Assembly (NCBI RefSeq): GCF_000367345.1
Contig: NZ_BARE01000023.1
Coordinates: forward strand, 1-64,000
Reading direction: 5' to 3'
Length of the DNA stretch: 64,000 bases
Source: Sphingobium xenophagum NBRC 107872
Lineage (GTDB): Bacteria > Pseudomonadota > Alphaproteobacteria > Sphingomonadales > Sphingomonadaceae
Of the stretch, positions 36,204 through 44,888 are shown one piece after another. Each line of letters starts with the position of its first letter. Position 1 is the stretch's first letter. The position numbers and the translations under genes are program-made. The notes below the pieces were generated by a model that saw only the letters and a program-made list of their open reading frames with translations, made no database searches and was not told the origin of the DNA.

Positions 36204-37667
36204 ATGTCCACTTCCTTCCTTCGCCCGCCTTCCCTGCTCCGCCTGCTGGGTGCATGGCGCGCGCAGGACAGCGCCCAGCCCGCCTATCGCCAACTGGCGC
36301 AGGCGTTGCGGATGCTGGTGCTCGACGGGCGGGTGGGGCTGAACGTCCGCCTGCCGGGCGAGCGGGAACTGGCCGCCGCGCTTGGCCTGTCGCGCACGAC
36401 GATAGCGGCGGCGTTCGACCGGCTGCGGGACGAAGGCTATCTGGAAAGCCGGCAGGGGTCGGGCAGCGTCACCCGCCTGCCGCCGGGCCGGGTCGAACCG
36501 CCCCAGGCAGACATTGACATGATCACCGGCGGCAATCTGCTCAACTGGACCCATGCCGCGCTGCCCGCTGCGCCGGGCGTCGGTCGCGCAATGCAGGCGG
36601 CGGTCGAGGCGCTGCCCGCCTATCTGGGGGATCTGGGCTATGATCCGCTCGGCCTGCCCGTCTTGCGGCGCGCGGTCGCGGCCCATTTCGATCGGCGCGG
36701 TTGCCCGACGGATGCGGATCAGATCATCATCACCAATGGCGCGCAGCAGGGCTTTTCGCTGCTGCTCCATTGGCTTGCCGGGCCGGGCGATCGCGTCGTG
36801 ATCGACCACCCGACCTATCACAACGCGCTCCAGGCGTTGCAGCGCGCGCATGTCGTGCCGGTGCCGGTCGGCCTGCCGGCCCATGGCTGGGATATTGACG
36901 CCATGGACGCGGCTTTTCGCCAGACCGCGCCGCGCTTTGCCTATCTGATCGCCGATTTCCACAATCCCACCGGGCGCAGCATGGAGCCGGCGACTCGTCG
37001 CGCGCTGGTCGCGGCTGCCACGCGCAGCCACACGCCGCTGGTGATCGACGAAACGATGGTAGCGATGGGGCTGGATTTCGCCCCGCCCCCGCCGGTCGCG
37101 ATCCATGATCCGTCCGGGCGACAGGTCATCACCATGGGGTCGGCCAGCAAGATTTTCTGGGGCGGCTTGCGTGTGGGCTGGATTCGCGCCGATCCGCAGA
37201 CGGTCGCGGCGCTGGGCCGCCTGCGCACGACGACGGATATGGCCAGTCCCGTGGTCGAACAGCTTGCCGTGGCGCACCTGATCGACGCCGACGAAGGGCT
37301 GGGCGCGCGCGCCGACATGCTGCGCGGGCGGCGCGACCATCTGCTGGCGCTGCTCGAACAGCATCTGCCCCACTGGCGGGTCGAATCGCCTGCGGGTGGC
37401 CTGTCGCTCTGGGCCGAACTGCCCCGTGCGGAGGCAACCGCGCTCGCCGCACTGGCCGAAAGCCTGGGCGTGCGCGTCGCCGCCGGGCCGCGCTTCGGCG
37501 TCAGCGGCGCGTTCGAACGCTTCCTGCGCCTGCCCTTCACCCTGCCCGAAGCCCAGCTTGCGATCGGCGTGGAACGGCTGGTCCAGGCGGACGCCCATCT
37601 TCACGCACGGACCCCCAGGGGCCGCGACTCGCTGGCGCTCGCGCTGGAGGCGGACCGATTGATCTGA
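36204..37667 (+). CDS. MocR family regulator (GntR HTH + aminotransferase-like domain)
   Basis: A 487-residue MocR/PdxR-class transcription factor. The N-terminal GntR winged helix contains LPGERELAAALGLSRTTIAAAF. The C-terminal fold-type-I domain resembles aspartate aminotransferase, with the PLP lysine in GSASKIFWGGLRVGW and the DFHNPTGRSM and DETM motifs intact, so PLP binding is likely. The start is ATG 36204; an ATG at 36168 would lie in the operator region and is less likely. It probably represses or activates the divergent yczE gene and itself. The effector is unknown. Confidence 0.9.
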   Translation: MSTSFLRPPSLLRLLGAWRAQDSAQPAYRQLAQALRMLVLDGRVGLNVRLPGERELAAALGLSRTTIAAAFDRLRDEGYLESRQGSGSVTRLPPGRVEPPQADIDMITGGNLLNWTHAALPAAPGVGRAMQAAVEALPAYLGDLGYDPLGLPVLRRAVAAHFDRRGCPTDADQIIITNGAQQGFSLLLHWLAGPGDRVVIDHPTYHNALQALQRAHVVPVPVGLPAHGWDIDAMDAAFRQTAPRFAYLIADFHNPTGRSMEPATRRALVAAATRSHTPLVIDETMVAMGLDFAPPPPVAIHDPSGRQVITMGSASKIFWGGLRVGWIRADPQTVAALGRLRTTTDMASPVVEQLAVAHLIDADEGLGARADMLRGRRDHLLALLEQHLPHWRVESPAGGLSLWAELPRAEATALAALAESLGVRVAAGPRFGVSGAFERFLRLPFTLPEAQLAIGVERLVQADAHLHARTPRGRDSLALALEADRLI

Positions 37668-37822
37668 AGAGTCTGTGCCGAAATGCGCCTTTGATGCATC
37701 CGCACCGGCCCACACGCCTACCCGACCGCCCACAGAGTGTATCCTGAATGGGAGGTCGGGTGGGGGTGTGGGCCGGTGCGGCAACTAAACTGCGCTCTTT
37801 CGCGCATTTCGGCACAGACTCT
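37668..37822. repeat. 155-bp long palindrome between convergent genes
   Basis: Outer arms of 21 bp are perfect inverted copies (37668-37688 and 37802-37822; they start AGAGTCTGTGCCG). Inside, CGCACCGGCCCACAC (37701-37715) is mirrored at 37766-37780, and the pairing runs on into ACCCGACC against GGTCGGGT. An unpaired bulge separates the two stems on each side. The element begins directly after the mocR stop and ends 15 bp before the pyrD stop. It may be a MITE-like insertion, a cruciform or a bidirectional terminator. No coding capacity was seen. Confidence 0.85.
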
Positions 37823-37837
37823 AAATGACAGCGCCCG

Positions 37838-38881
37838 TCAGGCGTCGATGCCGACAATCTGGTCGATGGTGGCAAAGCCGTCGCGCGCCATCAGCGTCTT
37901 GAGACCCTGATTGATCCGCTTCGCCAGATACGGCCCTTCATAGACCAGCGCGCTATAGAGCTGGACCAGCGATGCGCCTGCGCGGATGCGGGCATAGGCT
38001 TGCTCCGCATTGCCAATCCCGCCAACGCCGATCAGCGGCAGCCGATCGCCCAGCAAGCGACGGAAATCGCGTAGTTTTTGTAATGACAGGTCAGTCAGCG
38101 GCGCACCGGACAGTCCGCCCGTTTCCCCTGCATGGGCCGACCGCAGCGCCGGGCGCGTGATCGTGGTGTTGGACACGATCAGCGCGTCGATCCGGTGGTC
38201 GAGACAGGCGGCGGCAATATCTTCCACATCCGCCGGTTCCAGATCGGGCGCGACCTTCAGGAAAATCGGCGTGGCGCGGCTACCCCGTGCCGCCATCACC
38301 GCGCCCAGCAGCTCATCGAGCGCAGCGCGATCCTGCAAGGCGCGCAGGCCCGGCGTGTTGGGGGAGGAGATGTTGACCGTCAGATAGTCCGCCAGCGGGG
38401 CCATGACCTGAACCCCGGTGACATAGTCGGCGATCCGGTCGGTCGCATCCTTGTTCGCGCCGATATTGATGCCGATCACCGGCCCTTCCCCCACCGGGCG
38501 GCGATAGCGCGCGATCCGGTCCGCCGCCGCGCCCTGTCCGCCATTGTTGAAGCCGAAACGATTGATCACCGCCCTGTCCTCGACCAGCCGGAACAGCCGC
38601 GGGCGGGGATTGCCCGGCTGGGCCAGGGGGGTCAGCGTCCCCAGTTCGGCAAAGCCAAAGCCCAGCCCGTGCATCTTGTGCGCGACTCGCCCTTCCTTGT
38701 CATAACCGGCCGCCAGGCCGACCGGGTTGGGGAAATGCAGTCCCGCAACCGTGCTGGCGAGCGCCGGATCGGGCGTCAGCGGGGCCGGAGTCGGCATCAG
38801 GCGCAGCGCGGCGATCGACAGATTATGGGCGCGCTCGGCATCCAGAGCGAACAAAAGCGGGCGGATCAGGCGGTAGGGCAT
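37838..38881 (-). CDS. pyrD: Dihydroorotate dehydrogenase (quinone)
   Basis: A class 2 DHODH of 347 residues, bound at the inner membrane. It oxidises dihydroorotate to orotate in pyrimidine synthesis and passes electrons to ubiquinone. The N-terminal amphipathic helices (YRLIRPLLFALDAERAHNLS) mark the quinone class. The FMN and substrate sites include NPVGLAAGYDKEG, NRFGFNNGG, VNISSPNTPGL and NTTITRP, with the class 2 catalytic Ser in the NISSPNT loop. The ATG at 38881 is chosen because conserved sequence begins there. Its leader is the 350-bp non-coding stretch described at 38882-39231. Confidence 0.95.
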   Translation of the reverse strand: MPYRLIRPLLFALDAERAHNLSIAALRLMPTPAPLTPDPALASTVAGLHFPNPVGLAAGYDKEGRVAHKMHGLGFGFAELGTLTPLAQPGNPRPRLFRLVEDRAVINRFGFNNGGQGAAADRIARYRRPVGEGPVIGINIGANKDATDRIADYVTGVQVMAPLADYLTVNISSPNTPGLRALQDRAALDELLGAVMAARGSRATPIFLKVAPDLEPADVEDIAAACLDHRIDALIVSNTTITRPALRSAHAGETGGLSGAPLTDLSLQKLRDFRRLLGDRLPLIGVGGIGNAEQAYARIRAGASLVQLYSALVYEGPYLAKRINQGLKTLMARDGFATIDQIVGIDA

Positions 38882-39029
38882 GGCCGCGCTATGCCAGCGG
38901 CGGGGCGGCCCGTCGAGTCGCTGTTGCAGCATGGCAACAGACTCGCCCCACGTCATTTCATAACAGGAAACGTCATGTTTGGGATCGTTTTCGGCGAAAA
39001 AATGTCTGATCCGTCCAATAATATTGCCG

Positions 39030-39131
39030 CGATTCGGGGGTAAAGCGTCCCTGCGACCCGAAGGCTCTTAGGCTTCCAGCCGATGAGACCTTTTCCTGAC
39101 CCGGCAATGCAAATTGCCGGGTCATTTTTTT
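39030..39131 (+). ncRNA. Candidate small RNA ending at a strong terminator
   Basis: The interval upstream of the terminator at 39097-39131 has no open reading frame of quality on the plus strand, yet the terminator is one of the best in the window. A short imperfect hairpin (GAAG/CTTC around GGCTCTTAGG) precedes it near 39060-39076. The 5' end given is a guess. I cannot match it to a known RNA family by eye. Confidence 0.3.
39097..39131 (+). terminator. Rho-independent terminator
   Basis: A perfect 12-bp stem TGACCCGGCAAT / ATTGCCGGGTCA (39097-39108 and 39113-39124) closes a GCAA tetraloop and is followed by seven T (39125-39131). It works only on the plus strand, since the opposite side lacks a T-run. 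No plus-strand protein gene ends before it. Confidence 0.88.
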
Positions 39132-39231
39132 GTGCGGCGCAACAGAAAACAACAAAAGTTACGATTCATTATCCATCCTGCTTGCGCGGCGGCGATGTTG
39201 GCGCATAGTAAATCCCAACTGGGGTAAGAAT

Positions 39232-40176
39232 ATGGGGTCGCATAACATCGACAGGACCGGGGGCGGTGTCGCTCTGCCGGACGACCGGGGGCCACTATCC
39301 TATACCGTGGCGGCTGCGCAGGGGCCGGTGCGGTTGCGTTACTTTGCCCCACCGGAACATTTACGCGCCTATTTCGGCTCGCTCTATCTGTTCACTGTGT
39401 CGGCGGACCAATATGCCGACGCGACCCGTGCCGATGTGCCACAATTGCGCTTCATGCTGAGCGGCGGGGGCCATTATCATTTTCAGGACGGCGTAGCGAT
39501 GGCGACGCCCGACGTCTGCCTGCTTGGCCCCACCATGGGCGCAACCCGGTTCGAACTGGACCGGCCCGCACGCGTCGTGGGCATTTCGCTGCTGCCCGCC
39601 GGCTGGCTGGCTCTTTATGGCAAGGATGCCAGTCTGCTGGCGGACCGCCTGTGTGACATGGCGGCGGAAAAGGGCGATGCCTATACACGCCTGCTCGATG
39701 ATCTGCGCGCGCTGGACGATGATCAGGCGGACGTTATGGCGGCGCTGTGCTGGGCGCGATTGGGCGCAAAGATCAAACCGCCGCGCCGGGCCATCTGGAC
39801 GCTGCTCCATGCGGTCGACGCCTGGCTGATGGACGAAGGGTCGCCGCGGATCGAGATATTGGCCGAAACCACTGGCCTGTCCCCGCGCCAGCTCGCCCGG
39901 TTGACCAACAAATATTATGGCGCGCCGCCCAAATTGCTGGCCCGCAAATATCGCGCTTTGCGCTGTTCGGCCAAGATCGCGCTCGATCGGGAAAGCTGGC
40001 AACTCATGTGCGAGGAAGCGGGCTTTTACGACCAGTCCCACTTCATCCGGGAAATCAAGCATTTCATCGGCCTGACCCCGCACCAGTTGCAGACCGAACC
40101 GTCCGCCGTCGCGCAACTGACCCTGCTGCGCCGGTCGCTGGGCGGGGATGTGGCGACGCTCAACCGCCTGAGCTGA
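39232..40176 (+). CDS. AraC family transcriptional regulator
   Basis: A 314-residue regulator with an N-terminal sensor part of about 210 residues (related to the DUF6597-type domains: VRLRYFAPPEHLRAYFGSLY, LLGPTMGATRFELDRPARVVGI) and a C-terminal AraC DNA-binding pair of helix-turn-helices (ILAETTGLSPRQLARLTNKYYG; CEEAGFYDQSHFIREIKHFIGLTP). The start is ATG 39232, eight bases after GGGGTAAG. No target gene is adjacent on the same strand apart from the SUF operon 100 bp later, which has its own regulator. The ligand is unknown. Confidence 0.86.
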   Translation: MGSHNIDRTGGGVALPDDRGPLSYTVAAAQGPVRLRYFAPPEHLRAYFGSLYLFTVSADQYADATRADVPQLRFMLSGGGHYHFQDGVAMATPDVCLLGPTMGATRFELDRPARVVGISLLPAGWLALYGKDASLLADRLCDMAAEKGDAYTRLLDDLRALDDDQADVMAALCWARLGAKIKPPRRAIWTLLHAVDAWLMDEGSPRIEILAETTGLSPRQLARLTNKYYGAPPKLLARKYRALRCSAKIALDRESWQLMCEEAGFYDQSHFIREIKHFIGLTPHQLQTEPSAVAQLTLLRRSLGGDVATLNRLS

Positions 40177-40232
40177 GGCAAGAGCAAAGCCAAAAAAGCC
40201 TTGATAATTGATGCGGGCGGGACCAAATGCCC

Positions 40233-40255
40233 AATCAGACGAATTTAGTCTGATT
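40233..40255. promoter_or_regulatory. IscR type-1-like operator of the SUF operon
   Basis: AATCAGAC (40233-40240) and GTCTGATT (40248-40255) are perfect inverted arms around GAATTTA. The core has the GAC-N7-GTC layout and AT-rich centre of E. coli IscR type 1 sites, and AGTC is kept on the right half. It lies 22 bp before the start of the Rrf2 regulator, the place expected for autoregulation by an Fe-S-sensing repressor. Confidence 0.65.
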
Positions 40256-40276
40256 TGAGAATGGTTCGCAACGCGC

Positions 40277-40683
40277 ATGAAATTGTCCAGCTTCGCTGAC
40301 TATGCCGTGGTCCTGATGTCGGCCGCCGCGCGCCATTGCGGCGCGGCCAAGATGAACGCGACGACGCTGAGCGCGGAAACCGGCATTCCGCTGCCTACCG
40401 CGCAGAAGCTGGTGAGCCGCCTGTCTGCTGCGGGCCTGCTCGAATCAAGTCGTGGCACCGGGGGCGGCGTGCGCCTGTCGCGTCCCCCCGCCACGATCAC
40501 GCTGGCCGACGTGGTGGAGGCGGTCGAAGGGCCGATCGCCATGACCGCCTGTGCCGACACCGGCGCACATGACTGCACGCTGGAGCAGGACTGCCGCATC
40601 CGCCCGCATATGAATGTGGCGAACATGGCGATCCGTTCGGCGCTGGCCGGGGTTACGATCGCGAGTTTGACGAGAGAATTGGC

Positions 40684-40687
<4 letters not shown>
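40277..40687 (+). CDS. Rrf2 family SUF operon regulator
   Basis: A 136-residue Rrf2 regulator, the likely Fe-S-sensing repressor of the operon it heads. The winged helix is residues 1-80 ([51 protein letters not shown]). Three cysteines, [16 protein letters not shown], are spaced CX7CX5C, slightly wider than the CX5CX5C of IscR, and HMN follows at the position of the IscR His ligand region. The palindrome at 40233-40255 is its probable operator. The stop overlaps the sufB start as ATGA. Confidence 0.9.
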
Positions 40688-42167
<1,480 letters not shown>

Positions 42168-42171
<4 letters not shown>

Positions 42172-42671
42172 GGTCGCTCACGCCCCGTGATCAGGCGTAC
42201 CGCCTAAACTCCCCTCCCCTTCAGGGGAGGGGCCGGGGGTGGGGGCTGTCGGTTGAGCGCCTCGCTCAATTGGATGGCTTCGCTCACGACATGCGTCGTG
42301 ATCCCACCGAACCGGAAAAACGCTTATGGACTCGTTTGTCCCGTTCCCAACTCGGTGGCCATAAATTCCGCCGCCAATCAGTCATAGGCCCGTTCATTGC
42401 CGATTTCTTTTGTCCGCAAAAGGGGTTGGTCATCGAAGTGGATGGCGACACACATGATATTTTGGCGGACCTCAAGCGCGATGCAGCATTGAACAGGCTT
42501 GGCCTTTCGGTGCTGCATGTCGGCAATGCAGATGTGATCAGCAATCTTGACGGGGTGTGCGAAACGATCCTGCATCGGCTTGAACAGGCTCCGGATCGTT
42601 GGGCATACCCCCACCCCAACCCCTCCCCTGAAGGGGAGGGGCTTTCTCCCTCTCAAGGAACAGAATTTTGA
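42168..42671 (+). CDS. DUF559 (Vsr-like) endonuclease-domain protein, repeat-flanked
   Basis: A 167-residue protein whose core (about residues 43-140) is a DUF559 PD-(D/E)XK/Vsr-like nuclease: [32 protein letters not shown] and [11 protein letters not shown] hold the predicted catalytic acidic residues. The N-terminal and C-terminal tails ([22 protein letters not shown]) are simply read through the flanking GC-rich repeats. The frame opens at GTG 42168 overlapping the sufB stop and closes as TTGA over the next gene. An internal ATG at 42291 could give the nuclease alone. It does not belong to the SUF pathway and looks like an insertion. Confidence 0.83.
42211..42246. repeat. GC-rich hairpin repeat, left of DUF559
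   Basis: CCCCTCCCCT and AGGGGAGGGG form a 10-bp perfect stem with a 2-nt loop (42211-42232). A G-rich tail with GGGGGTGGGGG follows. The same unit occurs inverted at 42609-42641, so the DUF559 core lies between two facing copies. Confidence 0.88.
42609..42641. repeat. GC-rich hairpin repeat, right of DUF559 (inverted copy)
   Basis: This is the reverse complement of the left unit: a CCCCCACCCC tract, two bases, then the stem CCCCTCCCCT (42620-42629) and AGGGGAGGGG (42632-42641). The stem is identical to the left copy; the joining dinucleotide differs (TT instead of CC when read in the same direction) and one G is missing in the tail. Confidence 0.88.
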
Positions 42672-43123
42672 GCGACGAAGACGATATTCAGGATGCCCTC
42701 GCGGATTTTGCGGAGGATGTTGGCAATGGCCAGTCATGGACCGCCGCGATCCGCATCCTGACTGAGGATTATGAGCTGGAGGAAGGCGAGCTGGAACAGC
42801 GCGCCCGCGCCGATTTCGGCGATCTCGACACATTCGAGGCCGACAGCCGCGCCGCGCTGGACAAGGCGGACGCCGCCATGACCGAGAAGCTGCGCAAGGA
42901 CAAGGCGTTCCACAAGGCGAAGGCCCCCAACCTGGCCCGCATGGGTCCGGTCAGCGAATTCGTGGTGGCGCTGCTCGAAAAAGGGCCGCCGGAAGAGAAT
43001 GTCGACTGGTGGCCCTATATGCCGATCAAGCGGCATATCGACACGCTGTTTCCGGCGCCCGGTGACGTGCGGGACATGGCCTTCTGGACCGCCCGCACGC
43101 TCCAGCGCGCGCACGAAGGATAA
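42668..43123 (+). CDS. Uncharacterised SUF-operon protein
   Basis: A 151-residue acidic protein that I do not recognise. It is helical and charged in its first 80 residues ([21 protein letters not shown]) with a tryptophan-rich motif later (ENVDWWPYMPIKRHIDTLF) and no signal peptide or membrane segment. The start is TTG at 42668, overlapping the DUF559 stop (TTGA) and eight bases after AAGGA. Its stop is followed at once by the sufC ATG. The placement between sufB and sufC suggests a role in, or tolerance by, the SUF system, but the sequence shows no cluster-binding Cys at all. Confidence 0.7.
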   Translation: MSDEDDIQDALADFAEDVGNGQSWTAAIRILTEDYELEEGELEQRARADFGDLDTFEADSRAALDKADAAMTEKLRKDKAFHKAKAPNLARMGPVSEFVVALLEKGPPEENVDWWPYMPIKRHIDTLFPAPGDVRDMAFWTARTLQRAHEG

Positions 43124-43885
43124 ATGATGCTGACGATCGACCAACTGACCAATGAAATTGACGGCAAGGCGATCCTGAAAGGCCTGTCGCTCCAGATCAA
43201 CGCGGGGGAAATCCACGCGATCATGGGGCCGAACGGCGCGGGCAAATCGACGCTGGCCTACACGCTGGGCGGCCGTCCCGGTTATGAAGTGACCGGCGGC
43301 ACCGCGACGTTCGATGGCGCTGACCTGTTCGATCTCGACCCGCATGAACGCGCCGCCGCCGGCCTGTTCCTGGGCTTCCAGTATCCGGTCGAAATCCCCG
43401 GCGTCTCCAACCTCCAGTTCCTGCGCGAAAGCCTCAACAGCCAGAAGCGCGCGCGCGGCGAAAAGGAACTGAATGGCGGCGAATTCATCCGCCTCGCCAA
43501 GGAAAAGGCCGCTTTGCTCGGCCTCGACATGGATATGCTCAAGCGCCCGGTGAATGTCGGCTTTTCGGGCGGCGAAAAGAAGCGCGCCGAAATGGTGCAG
43601 ATGGGCATCCTCGATCCCAAGCTGGCGATCCTCGACGAAACCGACTCCGGGCTGGACATCGACGCGCTCAAGATCGTGGGCGCTGGCATCAACGCGATCA
43701 TGCGCAAGCCCGAAAAGGCCGTGCTGCTCATCACCCATTATCAGCGCCTGCTCGACTATGTGAAGCCTGACTATGTCCATGTGCTGGCTGGCGGGCGGAT
43801 CGTGAAGTCGGGCGGCCCGGAACTGGCGCTCGAACTGGAACGTGAAGGCTATTCTGATGTGGTTGGGGCCGAGGTGGTCGGATAA
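43124..43885 (+). CDS. sufC: Fe-S cluster assembly ATPase SufC
   Basis: The ABC-type ATPase of the SufBCD scaffold complex, 253 residues. Walker A is GPNGAGKST, the SufC-specific signature is FSGGEKKRAEMVQMG, Walker B is LAILDETDSGLDID, and the switch His is in LLITHYQRLL. The start is ATG 43124, directly after the previous stop; a second ATG is the next codon. It is followed by an AT-rich gap of 128 bp before sufD, the longest gap in the operon. Confidence 0.97.
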   Translation: MMLTIDQLTNEIDGKAILKGLSLQINAGEIHAIMGPNGAGKSTLAYTLGGRPGYEVTGGTATFDGADLFDLDPHERAAAGLFLGFQYPVEIPGVSNLQFLRESLNSQKRARGEKELNGGEFIRLAKEKAALLGLDMDMLKRPVNVGFSGGEKKRAEMVQMGILDPKLAILDETDSGLDIDALKIVGAGINAIMRKPEKAVLLITHYQRLLDYVKPDYVHVLAGGRIVKSGGPELALELEREGYSDVVGAEVVG

Positions 43886-44013
43886 CGGAATATCTGTCCT
43901 ATCGCGGTGAAATACGAGATAATATACTTAAGTTACAAAGGCTTATACCGAAAACACCGTGCATATGGACGAAGTTGGACGAGTTTGAACCGCAAGGCAT
44001 TGAAAACAAAGCG
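43886..44013. other. AT-rich gap inside the SUF operon
   Basis: The stretch between sufC and sufD is clearly poorer in GC than its surroundings (for example GAGATAATATACTTAAG at about 43915-43931). It contains the second copy of the 22-bp motif at 43970-43991. A TTG at 43975 is in frame with sufD but has no support. It may hold an internal promoter or the remains of an insertion. Confidence 0.5.
43970..43991 (+). repeat. 22-bp tandem-9-mer motif, copy 2
   Basis: CGAAGTTGG and ACGAGTTTG followed by AACC, 20 of 22 bases shared with 994-1015. It is also preceded by CATATG (43962-43967). It lies 22 bp before the sufD ATG. Confidence 0.5.
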
Positions 44014-44766
44014 ATGAACATGTTGGACCTTCCCACCCGCCGCGACGAAAGCTGGCGTTATAGCGACCTTTCGGCGCTCCAGAGCGTCTGGCCGCTGCCC
44101 GCGCCGGTGCGAATCGACGTTGCGGCGGGCGAAGCGGCGCATCACCATCTGTTGCAGGACGCAGCCGATGGCGCGACGGCGGTGCATGATTATGTCGTGA
44201 CCGTGGCCGATGGCGCGCGCTGCGATTTTCACGTCCTCAACATTGGCGGCCAGCTGGGGCGGGTGACGATCGACGTGACGCTGGGTCGGGGCAGCCATTT
44301 CGAGCTGGGCGGCGCCATTCTGGGCAGCGGTGATCAGACGTTGGAAATCGTCACCAGCGTCACCCATGCGCAGCCCGACGCGACCAGCGGCCAGACGATC
44401 CGCTCGATCCTGAGCGAGCGCGCCACCGGCAGCTATCTCGGCAGGATCGCGGTCGCCCGCGACGCGCAGCGCACTGACGCCTTCCAGTCGGTCAAGGCCA
44501 TGTTGCTGGATCGCACCGCGACCGCCAATGCCAAGCCGGAACTGGAAATCTATGCCGACGACGTGAAATGCGCCCATGGCGCGACCGTAGGCGAACTGGA
44601 CAAGGCAGCGCTTTTCTACATGGCCTCGCGCGGGATGGACCCGGCGACCGCCAAGACGCTGCTGTTGCGCTCCTTCGTGGCGGGCGTGTTCGACAGCGTG
44701 GCGGACGAGGCGGTGAAGGACAGGCTCGAAGCGGCGGCGATCGCCAAGCTGGAGGCAATGGTATGA
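44014..44766 (+). CDS. sufD: Fe-S cluster assembly protein SufD
   Basis: The second scaffold subunit of SufBCD, 250 residues, shorter than the 400-residue E. coli protein but typical of sphingomonads. The N-terminal RRDESWRYSDLSAL motif and the C-terminal KCAHGATVGELDKAALFYMASRGM, with the conserved His of the SufB-SufD interface, identify it. The ATG at 44014 is chosen over the upstream TTG at 43975, because the leader region is not coding-like. Its stop forms ATGA with a 41-codon frame that runs through the repeat at 44786-44868. Confidence 0.93.
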   Translation: MNMLDLPTRRDESWRYSDLSALQSVWPLPAPVRIDVAAGEAAHHHLLQDAADGATAVHDYVVTVADGARCDFHVLNIGGQLGRVTIDVTLGRGSHFELGGAILGSGDQTLEIVTSVTHAQPDATSGQTIRSILSERATGSYLGRIAVARDAQRTDAFQSVKAMLLDRTATANAKPELEIYADDVKCAHGATVGELDKAALFYMASRGMDPATAKTLLLRSFVAGVFDSVADEAVKDRLEAAAIAKLEAMV

Positions 44767-44888
44767 ACGCTGTTCCATCCCACTCCGTCATCCCGGACTT
44801 GATCCGGGATCCAGGGCGGCACGCATGGTGTGGGAGACTCTGGATGCCGGATCACGTCCGGCATGACGAGGAAGGTAAAATCCTGTGA
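44763..44888 (+). other. 41-codon repeat-derived frame joining sufD to sufS
   Basis: This frame starts at the ATG overlapping the sufD stop and ends at a TGA overlapping the GTG start of sufS. Most of it is read through the palindromic repeat, giving a peptide with VIPDLIRDPG. The peptide is unlikely to be functional, but ribosomes could travel along it and reach sufS. Confidence 0.4.
44786..44868. repeat. 83-bp double-hairpin REP/REPIN-like element
   Basis: The element has nearly identical inverted ends (CGTCATCCCGGA and TCCGGCATGACG, 11 of 12 matching). It contains two hairpins: ATCCCGGA/TCCGGGAT at 44790-44810 and ATGCCGGA/TCCGGCAT at 44844-44864, each around a 5-nt loop. The layout is that of a REP doublet. 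It sits between sufD and sufS without breaking translation coupling. Confidence 0.88.

Larger units (their letters stand above)
38882..39231. other. 350-bp stretch without a protein gene
   Basis: This interval lies between the divergent pyrD and AraC genes. It must hold the promoters of both. It also contains a strong plus-strand terminator at 39097-39131 with no known gene ending there, and so a candidate small RNA. A GGAAAC box at 38966-38971 is followed 14 bp later by CGTTTT, which vaguely resembles a general-stress (EcfG) promoter; the spacing is shorter than consensus. No convincing small protein gene is seen. Confidence 0.6.

Noticed and set aside
38966-38991. General-stress (EcfG) promoter for the candidate small RNA
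   Set aside because: The upstream box carries an extra A and the spacing is shorter than consensus, so it is mentioned only as a weak possibility.
43975-44013. TTG start extending sufD by 13 residues
   Set aside because: The extension lies in AT-rich, non-coding-like sequence and inside the 22-bp motif; the ATG at 44014 begins at the conserved part.
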